Source: Halalkalibacillus halophilus DSM 18494 (lineage in GTDB: Bacteria > Bacillota > Bacilli > Bacillales > Alkalibacillaceae). Taken from it: a stretch of DNA of 64,000 bases. A program made the position numbers and the translations under genes. Shown piece after piece: positions 15,973 to 24,576 of the stretch. The notes beneath the pieces were generated by a model. It worked only from the letters and a program-made list of their open reading frames with translations. It had not been told where the DNA came from and did no database searches. The stretch spans positions 1 to 64,000 of the forward strand of contig NZ_AUHI01000015.1 in NCBI RefSeq assembly GCF_000423105.1. Reading direction: 5' to 3'. The first letter of the stretch is position 1. Every line of letters starts with the position of its first letter.

Positions 15973-17688
15973 ATGAAAGAATTAAAAGGTATAGGAGCTT
16001 CAAAAGGAGTATCTATTGGAAAGGCGTTTATTCTGAAGGATTTAAATCTTACTATTCCTGTAGAGCCTTTAGGTGACCTTGAAACAGAAATGTCACGTTT
16101 TCACGAGGCAATAAACCAATCCACGATCGATTTAGAAAAGATTGAAGCTCATGTTGAGAAAGAAATGGGAAGTGAGCATGCAAAAATATTCAAAGCTCAT
16201 TTATTAGTGTTAAAAGACCCAGAATTAATTAAAGCGGTGGAAAGTAATATGAAAGAAAATAACATGAATGCCGCAAACGCATTAAATGAAGCAGCCAATA
16301 AATTTATCACATTGTTTGAAAGTATGGACAACGCATATATGAAAGAGCGCGCTGCAGATATTCATGATGTTTCTAAACGAGTTCTTTCTTATATACTAGA
16401 AGAGCCACTAGTAACAACAAGTGATATTACAGAAGAAGTCATTTTGATTGGCCACGATTTATTACCATCAGATACTGCTCAATTAAATAAAGACTTCGTA
16501 AAAGGTATTGTCACAGATATTGGCGGGCGGACATCTCATTCCGCAATCATGTCTCGTTCTATGGGAATCCCTGCTAATGTTGGAACAAGCACTGCTACAA
16601 AGGATATTCAACCAGAAAGCACTGTCATTTTAGACGGGGAAACAGGAGTTGTGATTGTTGAACCCGACGAAGAACAACTAGCTTTTTATCAAAACAAACT
16701 TGATGAGGAACAGAAAAAGGAAAAAGAGTTAAAAAAATTAGTTGGTCAGGAATCTAGTTCCAAGGATGGTCGTCAAGTGGAGTTAGCAGCTAATATTGGT
16801 TCTCCTAAAGATCTTGAAAATATTATTGAAAATGACGCAGAAGGTATCGGGTTATTTCGAACGGAATTTCTCTATATGGACCGTGAACAATTACCTTCGG
16901 AAGAAGAACAATTTGAATCTTATAAGGAAGTTTTATCGACCATGCAAAATAAACCTGTCGTCATCCGGACACTTGACGTAGGGGGAGATAAAGATTTACC
17001 TTATTTAGATTTACCCGATGAATTGAATCCTTTTCTCGGCTTCAGAGCAATTCGACTCTGTTTAGAAAAGGAAGATATCTTCAGAACTCAACTTCGTGCC
17101 CTCCTACGTGCAAGTACACATGGAAATTTAAAAATAATGTTTCCGATGGTTGCAACGTTAGAAGAATACAGATCTGCAAAGCAACTGTTGGAAGAAGAAA
17201 AGGTAAAATTGATAGAAGAAGGCTACCAAGTTAGTGAAACCATTGAAATCGGAATAATGGTAGAGATTCCTTCTACTGCTATCCTTGCTGATCAGTTTGC
17301 AAAGGAAGTTGATTTCTTCAGTATCGGAACAAATGATTTAATACAATACACCCTAGCTGCTGATCGAATGAATGAAACCGTTAGTCATCTCTATCAACCA
17401 TACCATCCAGCAGTATTACGTTTAATCAAACAAGTGATTGATGCTGCGCACGCAGAAAATAAGTGGGTAGGTATGTGCGGAGAAATGGCAGGAGACGAAA
17501 TAGCCGTACCAATTTTATTAGGTCTCGGATTAGATGAATTCAGCATGAGCGCTTCTTCTATCTTAGAAGCTAGAAAACAAATTCGTTCCCTTTCTTTTGA
17601 AGATACTGCTAACATTAGTTCAAAAGTGCTTTCAATGAGTACAAATGAAGAAGTAGAACGTTTTATTAAACAAAAATTTATTCATTAA
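15973..17688 (+). CDS. ptsI: Phosphoenolpyruvate-protein phosphotransferase (PTS enzyme I)
   Basis: A 571-residue enzyme I, cytosolic, which takes phosphate from PEP to HPr. The phospho-His is in GGRTSHSAIMSRSMGIPA; the PEP-binding domain shows LFRTEFLYMDR, IMVEIPS and FSIGTNDLIQYT, and the catalytic Cys is in GMCGEMAGD. Start is ATG 15973, 10 nt after GGAAGGG; an upstream in-frame ATG lacks a ribosome site. It is divergent from the fru operon, whose last gene encodes an HPr. No ptsH precedes it, unlike the usual ptsHI operon. It could be the sole or a dedicated enzyme I. Confidence 0.92.
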   Translation: MKELKGIGASKGVSIGKAFILKDLNLTIPVEPLGDLETEMSRFHEAINQSTIDLEKIEAHVEKEMGSEHAKIFKAHLLVLKDPELIKAVESNMKENNMNAANALNEAANKFITLFESMDNAYMKERAADIHDVSKRVLSYILEEPLVTTSDITEEVILIGHDLLPSDTAQLNKDFVKGIVTDIGGRTSHSAIMSRSMGIPANVGTSTATKDIQPESTVILDGETGVVIVEPDEEQLAFYQNKLDEEQKKEKELKKLVGQESSSKDGRQVELAANIGSPKDLENIIENDAEGIGLFRTEFLYMDREQLPSEEEQFESYKEVLSTMQNKPVVIRTLDVGGDKDLPYLDLPDELNPFLGFRAIRLCLEKEDIFRTQLRALLRASTHGNLKIMFPMVATLEEYRSAKQLLEEEKVKLIEEGYQVSETIEIGIMVEIPSTAILADQFAKEVDFFSIGTNDLIQYTLAADRMNETVSHLYQPYHPAVLRLIKQVIDAAHAENKWVGMCGEMAGDEIAVPILLGLGLDEFSMSASSILEARKQIRSLSFEDTANISSKVLSMSTNEEVERFIKQKFIH

Positions 17689-17696
17689 ACAATAAA

Positions 17697-17733
17697 AACC
17701 CCAGCGAGACTGAATGACAGTCTTACTGGGGTT
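17697..17733. terminator. Bidirectional terminator after ptsI
   Basis: Hairpin AACCCCAG-GAGACTG / CAGTCT-CTGGGGTT with a short AATGA loop, between two convergent coding regions. The minus strand has TTTTTATTG after it. Confidence 0.75.
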
Positions 17734-17770
17734 AAATTTGTTCTTCCTACTGTTCGAGTGATTTTTCAGC

Positions 17771-18811
17771 TTATTGTTTTACCAACTCTGCATGTTTAGC
17801 TACTTTCTTTCCTCTTTCAATTAATGTTTCCAACTCTTCACTTTGAGTTTTTAATTTTTCAAGTTCACTTTCCACTTCTTTTCTAATGACAGGAACCAAA
17901 TCGTTCACTTCCAACAACTCAAAGATTTCTATGCGAAGTAACCAATCATTTGGATGGTTAGTCTGCAATTCTGCCCATACTTGTTCGAGCTTATTTTCAG
18001 GGTCGTCGATCAATCCATCACGAATGTCACGAACCGCTTGATAAAGTAAATCTAAAGGTGTCAATGTTAGTAAATGACTTTGATCTTCTATCGTTTCCAC
18101 CACTTCCTCTGGATAAAATGCTTCCCCGTCAGCAGCCCCTGCAAAAACGGATACAACACTTTCACCGACGGCCATATCAAATCTTCCCCAATCAGGTTCA
18201 AAAAGCTTGGTGTTTCCGAGCTTCACGGTGCACTCTGAGAATGAAATTAAAACAATGCTTCCATTTTTATGCACGATCTCCTCTACCTTACCATTCACGT
18301 TCACACCGCTTTCAAATTCTAAAAATACCTTTTCTCCATTCACAACTCCCAGTTCTTTCAACTCTCCTTCTGACAAAGTTTCCAGTGGCGCGTTTGCAGA
18401 TTTCAATTTTCCAACTGGTGAACCAAATCCGTCCACATGGTGATCCGTCCCATGCCCATCAATCTGTTCATTATCAGTAGCTAAAGCAGTTGGGCCTACC
18501 GTATTCAGATAAACAATTTCTCCTGCTTCATTAGTTATACGTTCATTAAAAATCCCTGTAACCTGTAAGCCAGAAGAAAGCACGGAAGTCGCCGTATTTT
18601 CCGACTGAATTGCTTTATCGAGACTCTCTGTTCCGCCTTTTTTAAATGCCATTTCTTCTGCGAACTCTTCTAAACCTTCTATTAACTGTTCGAAATTCTC
18701 ACAAACAAATAACTGTGGTTGAGGTTTTGTAATATCAAATCCTGTATGAACAATCTCTTGAACATCAAATGGAAGCTTTTGTACTTCCGGATTTAATCTA
18801 TATTCCTTTTT
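17771..18811 (-). pseudogene. Remnant of phenylalanine-4-hydroxylase, catalytic N-terminus missing
   Basis: The open frame (about 346 codons) reads from a TGA at 18814-18812 to 17771. Its first part, RLNPEVQKLPFDVQEI and QPQLFVCENFEQL, resembles the end of the catalytic domain of Bacillus-type aromatic amino acid hydroxylases. It continues with the long C-terminal extension (SSGLQVTGIF, DGFGSPVGKL) of the roughly 580-residue Bacillus enzymes. The first 230 or so residues, including the His-His-Glu iron site, are absent, and no start with a good ribosome site exists. An internal ATG at 18652 could in theory start a 293-residue protein. The call is by recalled family likeness. Confidence 0.65.
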
Positions 18812-19042
18812 TCAATCCTCATCATTAACGTCTGGATCTTCAGGTAATGGTTCCTCTAAATAGTCTTGTATCATTTGGCGATATTTCTTCATTTGATCAA
18901 AGTAACTACTAAATTGTTCACGATTTATTAAAAATTGATTTCCGTCATGAATACTTCGAATCTGTCCTTGAAGAACAAGATTTTCCACATGGGTTTCAGG
19001 GAGTTCAAGATAATCAGCTAATTCCGTTACTGTTAAATACAC
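18812..19042 (-). CDS. Excisionase-like helix-turn-helix protein
   Basis: A short protein of 76 residues from GTG at 19042, 7 nt after AAAGGAG. It begins YLTVTELADYLELPETHVENLV, shown here as YLTVTELADYLELP, the MerR/excisionase-type DNA-binding helix-turn-helix, followed by GQIRSIHDGNQFLI and a helical acidic tail ending DPDVNDED. Its TGA is in frame with the hydroxylase remnant that follows, so the deletion that truncated that gene may end here. Target unknown. Confidence 0.65.
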   Translation of the reverse strand: MYLTVTELADYLELPETHVENLVLQGQIRSIHDGNQFLINREQFSSYFDQMKKYRQMIQDYLEEPLPEDPDVNDED

Positions 19043-19107
19043 AAACAAACTCCTTTCAAACAATAAATACCAGATTTCCATTGTACCATATAGAAAGTAT
19101 ATTCATT

Positions 19108-19144
19108 TAAAAAATAAAGCCCCTTTCTATGACAGAAGAGGCTT
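19108..19144 (-). terminator. Terminator of tgl
   Basis: On the minus strand AAGCCTCTT / AAAGGGGCTT hairpin followed by TATTTTTT, 18 bp past the tgl stop. Confidence 0.75.
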
Positions 19145-19162
19145 CAGTAATTTCCATCTATT

Positions 19163-20017
19163 TTATTCATCTGGATTGTATAGTTCTATTAACCAGCAAT
19201 ACCTTTCATAATCAATGGAAGTCTTATTATGAGTAATAAGCACATGCGGCCATTTTTTAGAGCTACTAATTCTAACATTATCAGAAACGTTTGCTAAATA
19301 TCTAAATGATGGACGAGCGACTAAATCCTTTAAATATGCTGAGATTTCCGCTTCAGGAATCCGACTTCGGTTCAGAGTAGAAATCATATCTTGCGCAGTT
19401 TTGATACCGACACCGTGCCCAAAATATAAATCATCAAAAAGCACAACCGCATTTTCTCCTCTCCACTGAGAAGAGTCTGGGTGAAATTCTGGATTTTCAA
19501 AATAAACGACATCACCTGGAATGAAATATGTGGTATGAGTCGTATAGATCGGTAAATCTGGATCAGCGTGCCAACTATATATATAAAGGTCTGGATATAA
19601 CTCATCAAATAATTCTTCACCAATTAACTGTAAGATTGCATAATAATAAATAATGACAATTGCCCCTGCGCATTCAAACGCATACATAGAACTATTATTA
19701 TAAAAATCTTGAATACCCGCAGATGGGGAAATGTCAGGTTTTAATTGAATCCCACCTATAGGCGTTACTTGCCAAACTTGAGGATTTGCACGTGTATCTT
19801 CAAACCTTGCGAACCTCATATTACTATCATTCATCATAACCGCACTGTTCATGATTTGTTCTCTTAAACGAAGCTCAAAACGTAATTGATTAAGAGAAGT
19901 AAATGAAAACGTATCTGGTGAATCATATAGTTTCCTAAGAATTCTCTGTTCTGTGTTAGTCAAATCACTCATACTATCCAAAGAAAATGACATTCCCGCA
20001 ACTTGAATCACACTCAT
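19163..20017 (-). CDS. tgl: Protein-glutamine gamma-glutamyltransferase (spore coat transglutaminase)
   Basis: A 284-residue transglutaminase that cross-links spore coat proteins through Gln-Lys bonds. YAFECAGAIVIIYYY holds the catalytic Cys116, the same number as in B. subtilis Tgl; Glu188 in WRGENAVV and His201 in YFGHGVG complete the triad. The enzyme is about 40 residues longer than the B. subtilis one, mostly at the C-terminus. It marks the organism as a spore former. Expression should be late in the mother cell. Start follows AGGGAAGGGG. Confidence 0.92.
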   Translation of the reverse strand: MSVIQVAGMSFSLDSMSDLTNTEQRILRKLYDSPDTFSFTSLNQLRFELRLREQIMNSAVMMNDSNMRFARFEDTRANPQVWQVTPIGGIQLKPDISPSAGIQDFYNNSSMYAFECAGAIVIIYYYAILQLIGEELFDELYPDLYIYSWHADPDLPIYTTHTTYFIPGDVVYFENPEFHPDSSQWRGENAVVLFDDLYFGHGVGIKTAQDMISTLNRSRIPEAEISAYLKDLVARPSFRYLANVSDNVRISSSKKWPHVLITHNKTSIDYERYCWLIELYNPDE

Positions 20018-20096
20018 AACCCCTTCCCTTTGAAAGTAGTAGTTTATAAAGTGTATTCAATGCATTGGATTATCATCATTAAAATATTGAAAATAA

Positions 20097-20549
20097 TTAT
20101 TTGACACTTCCAGCCTCAAAATCTTCTGGACTTGGATGAGGTTCAGGTTCTGGAATCAGATCGAAGAAATTATTTGAAGCTAAGAAAGTAAAAAATACTA
20201 AGGTAACGATCGTATGCATACCAAAAATGATATATTGTTTTCGCTCTCTTCGGTAAAGATACTCCATTATTGTATTTAATAGAGTCTCTAGCAACGGTAT
20301 TAAAAAGACTAAGACAAGAAACGATAATTGCATGCGATGAATATTATAAGAGATAATCATTGGTGCTAAAATAGTTAATGGAATAACAATACTTCTTGTT
20401 AACTTCTTATGTAAATCATTAACGTAATCTCTTCCCCACTTTTTCTCTGGTTTCTTAATATCCAATTGTTTTCTAAGAAATTTTTCTAATATGTAAATAA
20501 ATGCACCATAATTAAGAAGGATCAAAATTAATGGTAAAATCCAATCCAC
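20097..20549 (-). CDS. Hypothetical membrane protein (DUF4181-like)
   Basis: A 150-residue protein starting at GTG after AGGTG. It has four hydrophobic helices (about 4-22, 54-70, 72-92 and 105-125), a basic loop with KKPEKKWGRDYVNDLHKK and a proline-rich acidic C-tail (PEPEPHPSPEDFE). The W-G-R and DLHKK region is reminiscent of small Bacillus DUF4181 proteins, but this is tentative. It lies upstream of tgl on the same strand, with 80 bp between. Confidence 0.6.
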   Translation of the reverse strand: MDWILPLILILLNYGAFIYILEKFLRKQLDIKKPEKKWGRDYVNDLHKKLTRSIVIPLTILAPMIISYNIHRMQLSFLVLVFLIPLLETLLNTIMEYLYRRERKQYIIFGMHTIVTLVFFTFLASNNFFDLIPEPEPHPSPEDFEAGSVK

Positions 20550-20661
20550 GCTTACACCTACTTTATTTTATTTTCCATTAAGGCTACCATATAATTTCCA
20601 TTAAATCTATATCATAGTAAGAATTATGTTAAACTAAGTAAAAAAACGTGAGGTCTAAACT

Positions 20662-21309
20662 ATGTTTATTATTCCAGAATATTTAGCTGAGTTGGGAAAA
20701 AGGCGAATAGAAGGTTACCCCGTCGATGGATTTGTGTACGGAAAAGGACCTGATCATCCTACATTAATGTTAGTTGGAGAAGCTCCAGGAGAACAAGAAC
20801 TGATTGATGGGATCCCTTTTATCGGAAGGGCTGGAAAGGAGTTAATGGCTTCTTTATCAATGATTGGTCTAACAAGAGAGGATGTCTACATCACAAGTGC
20901 TGTGCGAAGTCGTCCTTATAAATGGGGGACAAAACGAGAACGAAACGGAGATATGATAGAGAAAAAATACAATCGCCCACCTAAGAAACCTGAAATCTTT
21001 GCCCATGCACCTATTCTTGATTATGAAATAAGTCATCTTCATCCTCCTTTAATTGTCACGTTAGGAAATGTTGGCCTTCAACGACTGATAGGTCCTACAG
21101 CAAAGGTTACAGAACTCCATGGAAGGCGTATCGAAAGCAGTGTTCAATATCTTCCTGATTACAGCAAAGATCAGTTTGCATGGACCAATCAAAAGTATAC
21201 AATCATCCCAACCTTTCATCCGGCATCCGTATTTTACCGACCTTCTCACCGAGAAAAATTAGAGCAGGATTGGCAAGAGATAGGGAGATACATTAAAGAA
21301 AATGAATAG
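20662..21309 (+). CDS. Uracil-DNA glycosylase superfamily protein (family 4-like, no cysteines)
   Basis: A 215-residue enzyme expected to remove uracil from DNA. Motif A is GEAPGEQE, followed by PFIGRAGKEL, VRSRP and IVTLGNVGLQRLIG; the C-terminal motif is TFHPASVFYRP. These are the signatures of the family 4/5 type. Family 4 enzymes usually hold a 4Fe-4S cluster by four Cys, but this sequence contains no Cys at all, so it must be cluster-free. Start follows GAGGTC. It is convergent with ysxC; a periodic array and a terminator lie between. Confidence 0.8.
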   Translation: MFIIPEYLAELGKRRIEGYPVDGFVYGKGPDHPTLMLVGEAPGEQELIDGIPFIGRAGKELMASLSMIGLTREDVYITSAVRSRPYKWGTKRERNGDMIEKKYNRPPKKPEIFAHAPILDYEISHLHPPLIVTLGNVGLQRLIGPTAKVTELHGRRIESSVQYLPDYSKDQFAWTNQKYTIIPTFHPASVFYRPSHREKLEQDWQEIGRYIKENE

Positions 21310-21324
21310 CTTTTGAAACCTGTT

Positions 21325-21456
21325 GCCGGCATAGGAACTTTTTCACCCGAAAACAGGGTCTCTCTACCCGATTAATGTTCTTTACACCCGAATAAGCTAG
21401 TTATCTGCCCGAATACATTCCTGCTATACCCGAAAACGAGGTCTGTTCGCCCGAAT
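21325..21456. repeat. Periodic degenerate repeat array C (about 21-bp unit)
   Basis: Seven cores: one GCCGGCAT and six of the type ACCCGAATA. The shared CC falls at 21326, 21346, 21367, 21387, 21408, 21429 and 21450, intervals of 20, 21, 20, 21, 21 and 21 bp, with unconserved spacers. It is the same family as array B at 5.7 kb. It fills the gap between two convergent genes. Confidence 0.85.
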
Positions 21457-21475
21457 AGTCATTTCACCATATAAA

Positions 21476-21507
21476 AAGCCCCCTCCTTTATAAAAAGGAA
21501 GGGGCTT
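21476..21507. terminator. Bidirectional terminator between the glycosylase gene and ysxC
   Basis: Strong hairpin AAGCCCCCTCCTTT / AAAGGAAGGGGCTT with a very short loop, T-rich on the minus strand (TTTTTATAT). Confidence 0.8.
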
Positions 21508-21513
21508 CACTAT

Positions 21514-22095
21514 TTACAAGACTGATTTTATTACTTTCCAAGCTTCATCTTTCCCTTGAGCAGTTTCTGCAGAAAAACCGATAAGCTCATCACCTTCAGC
21601 CAAGTTTAATTCTTTTCGAACGATTTTTAAATGCTTTTGTACTTGAGCTTTCTTCACTTTATCCATTTTAGTCGCAACGACCATCACTTTAAGTTCAAAA
21701 TACTTCAAGAAGTTATACATCATGATATCGTCTTTCGTTGGGGTATGACGAAGGTCCACAATCATCACGGTCATTCGCAACTCTTCACGTGCTTGAAAGT
21801 ATTCTTCCATCATCTTTCCCCATTTTTCTCTTTCTGTCTTGCTTACCTTGGCATAGCCATAACCTGGGACATCCGTAAACATTATTCGATCATTGATTCG
21901 ATAAAAATTTAACGTTTGTGTTTTCCCTGGTTTAGAAGAAGTTCTTGCTAAATTTTTGCGATTAATTAATTTATTAATGAATGAAGATTTCCCCACATTG
22001 GATCGTCCGGCTAAAGCAATCTCAGGTAAGCCTTCGTCTGGATATTGCTCTTTTTTCACCGCACTGATTACAATCTCTGCATTCGTGACTTTCAT
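21514..22095 (-). CDS. ysxC: Ribosome biogenesis GTPase YsxC/EngB
   Basis: A 193-residue TrmE-Era-EngA-type GTPase required for assembly of the 50S subunit. G1 is AGRSNVGKSSFIN, G3 DVPGYGYAK and G4 TKMDK. Its ATG overlaps the lonA stop by one base, as in the conserved lonA-ysxC operon. In B. subtilis hemA follows; here it does not, a synteny break. Confidence 0.93.
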   Translation of the reverse strand: MKVTNAEIVISAVKKEQYPDEGLPEIALAGRSNVGKSSFINKLINRKNLARTSSKPGKTQTLNFYRINDRIMFTDVPGYGYAKVSKTEREKWGKMMEEYFQAREELRMTVMIVDLRHTPTKDDIMMYNFLKYFELKVMVVATKMDKVKKAQVQKHLKIVRKELNLAEGDELIGFSAETAQGKDEAWKVIKSVL

Positions 22096-24422
22096 TACGA
22101 TTTCTCCTTTTCAGAAAGAGCAATGTCTAGGACTTCATCTAAGTGTTTAACTTTGATAAAGGTCAGGTCATTTCGAACACTTTCTGGTAAATCATCTAAA
22201 TCTTTATCATTCTCTTCTGGCATAATGATCGTCGTCAATCCAGCTCGATGGGCGCTTAATGATTTTTCTTTTAGTCCACCGATTGGTAAAACTCGGCCTC
22301 TTAACGTGATTTCTCCAGTCATACCAACTTCCTTCTTAACTGGACGATTTGTAAATGCTGACACAAGTGCTGTTGCGATCGTTATTCCTGCTGAAGGTCC
22401 ATCTTTTGGCGTCGCACCTTCTGGAATATGAATATGCACATCATATTTCTCATAAAAGTCTTTTTCTAACTCAAATTCTTTGGAACGCGAGCGAATATAA
22501 CTAAACGCAGCTTGGGCAGATTCTTTCATCACATCGCCAAGTTTTCCTGTAAGTGTTAATTTACCAGTGCCATCAGCAATGGAAACTTCAATGGAAAGGG
22601 TATCTCCGCCTGCTTGCGTATATGCTAAACCAGTAGCTGTTCCAATTTGGTCCTCTTGCTCTGCTTGTCCATAACGGAATCGTGGTTTACCTAATAATTC
22701 TTCCACTTGGCTTTCCGTTACGACCACTCGTTTCTTTTCACCAGAAACAATAATTTTAGCGGCTTTACGACAAACCGAAGCAATTTCTCGCTCCAGGTTA
22801 CGTACACCTGCTTCTCTTGTATACATACGAATTAACTTTAGAATTGCATCATCACGGAATTGAAGCATGTTCTTATTTAAACCGTTATCTTTCAATTGTT
22901 TCTTGATCAAATGCTCTTTAGAGATATGCAACTTTTCAATTTCCGTGTAACCAGCAATTGAGATGACTTCCATTCTGTCTAATAATGGTCCAGGGATTGT
23001 CTGTAGATTATTGGCAGTTGCCACAAACATAACTTTTGATAAATCATACTGCTCTTCTATGAAATGATCACTAAAGGAATGGTTTTGTTCTGGGTCTAAC
23101 ACTTCTAACATAGCTGATGAAGGGTCTCCTCTAAAATCATTCGCCATCTTATCAATTTCATCTAATAAAAACACAGGATTGATTGTTTCAGCCTTTTTCA
23201 TACCTTGGATAATTCGACCAGGCATCGCACCTACATACGTGCGTCTATGACCACGAATCTCAGCTTCGTCTCGTACACCACCTAATGATGCCCTCACAAA
23301 ATGACGATCAATAGCTCGAGCGACCGATTTTGCAAGCGAGGTCTTTCCTACTCCAGGAGGTCCAACTAAACATAAGATTGGTCCCTTCATTGACTTGGTT
23401 AATTGTTGCACAGACAAATACTCAAGAACTCTTTCCTTCACCTTTTCTAAACCATAGTGATCTTCATCGAGAATCTTTTCTGCATGCTGAACATCTAAAT
23501 TATCTTCTGTTTCTTTGCTCCAAGGTAAAGCCACAAGCCACTCGATATAATTTCGGATCACAGAGCTCTCCGCAGAACTTTGTGGAACTTGCTCATAACG
23601 TTTCAACTCTTTATAAGCAACGTACTCAATTCGCTCAGGCATCTCAGCTTCTTCAATTTTTTCTTTCAATTGAGCTAGTTCACTATTTTTACCATCTTTT
23701 TCGCCTAACTCTTTTTGAATAGCTTTCATTTGTTCACGAAGGTAATATTCTTTTTGTGTTTGTTCCATCGATCTTTTCACACGCTGTCCAAGCTTTTTCT
23801 CCATTGATAGAACTTCTTTTTCATTGTTTAAAACTTCTACAAGATAATTTAATCGATCAGTGACATTAACTGTGTCTAAAATCTTTTGTTTTTGCTGAAG
23901 TTTTAAAGATAAGTGGGAACTAATAATATCAGCAAGTCTTCCAGGTTGGTCAATGTCTTTGACTGTCTCATAGGTTTCTTGCTTTAACTTTTTCGATACT
24001 TTTGTATACTCTTTAAAGTTATTTATTAGCATACGCATTAGAGCTTGCTCTTCCACTTCATCCCCATGTTCATCTTCTACTGTCTTATAGGTCACACGGA
24101 AAAATTGCTCCTGGTCCTCAAAGCTATCAATTTCAGCACGCTCCATACCTTCAATTAGAATTCGGATCGTTCCATTTGGTAGCTTAACCATCTGTTTAAT
24201 ATAAGCAATTGTTCCCATTTGAAAAATTTCATCATCTTTTGGTTCATCAACTGTAGAATCACGTTGAGCAGCTAAAAATAAATATTTATCTTCTACCATT
24301 GCTTGCTCTAATGCATCAATTGATTGTTTACGTCCAATATCTAAATGTAACACCATGGAAGGGTATACTATTACTCCACGCAGTGGTAACAGTGGTATAG
24401 ATTTTGTTGTCTTTTTCGTCAT
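22095..24422 (-). CDS. lonA: ATP-dependent protease Lon (LonA)
   Basis: A 775-residue LonA: N-terminal substrate domain (1-190), coiled coil, AAA+ module with Walker A GPPGVGKTSLAKS and Walker B FLLDEIDKM, then the protease domain with the catalytic Ser in PKDGPSAG and Lys in GLKEK. It degrades misfolded and regulatory proteins in the cytosol. A GGAGG site precedes the ATG. The B. subtilis lonB gene normally between clpX and lonA is absent. Confidence 0.95.
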   Translation of the reverse strand: MTKKTTKSIPLLPLRGVIVYPSMVLHLDIGRKQSIDALEQAMVEDKYLFLAAQRDSTVDEPKDDEIFQMGTIAYIKQMVKLPNGTIRILIEGMERAEIDSFEDQEQFFRVTYKTVEDEHGDEVEEQALMRMLINNFKEYTKVSKKLKQETYETVKDIDQPGRLADIISSHLSLKLQQKQKILDTVNVTDRLNYLVEVLNNEKEVLSMEKKLGQRVKRSMEQTQKEYYLREQMKAIQKELGEKDGKNSELAQLKEKIEEAEMPERIEYVAYKELKRYEQVPQSSAESSVIRNYIEWLVALPWSKETEDNLDVQHAEKILDEDHYGLEKVKERVLEYLSVQQLTKSMKGPILCLVGPPGVGKTSLAKSVARAIDRHFVRASLGGVRDEAEIRGHRRTYVGAMPGRIIQGMKKAETINPVFLLDEIDKMANDFRGDPSSAMLEVLDPEQNHSFSDHFIEEQYDLSKVMFVATANNLQTIPGPLLDRMEVISIAGYTEIEKLHISKEHLIKKQLKDNGLNKNMLQFRDDAILKLIRMYTREAGVRNLEREIASVCRKAAKIIVSGEKKRVVVTESQVEELLGKPRFRYGQAEQEDQIGTATGLAYTQAGGDTLSIEVSIADGTGKLTLTGKLGDVMKESAQAAFSYIRSRSKEFELEKDFYEKYDVHIHIPEGATPKDGPSAGITIATALVSAFTNRPVKKEVGMTGEITLRGRVLPIGGLKEKSLSAHRAGLTTIIMPEENDKDLDDLPESVRNDLTFIKVKHLDEVLDIALSEKEKS

Positions 24423-24508
24423 GGGTTTTCACCTCCGGCATCATTCTTTTCTACTATTTATTATACACGTTTCGACTGGTGATATTGGTAGAACTGCAAA
24501 AAAATATA

Positions 24509-24546
24509 GAAAAAGGGTACTCTCATCTAAATAGAGGAGAGTACCC
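24509..24546 (-). terminator. Terminator of clpX
   Basis: On the minus strand GGGTACTCTC / GAGAGTACCC hairpin followed by TTTTTCTATATTTTTTT, between clpX and lonA. Confidence 0.8.
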
Positions 24547-24576
24547 TCATATCATATACTCTGGCTGGAAATTTAT

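Noticed and set aside
17771..18652. Intact 293-residue gene of unknown function
   Set aside because: The ATG at 18652 has no convincing ribosome site and the frame continues upstream with hydroxylase-like sequence, so a truncated gene is the better reading.
21325..21456. CRISPR array
   Set aside because: The repeated part is only about 8 bp and degenerate, the period is 20-21 bp, and no cas genes are near.
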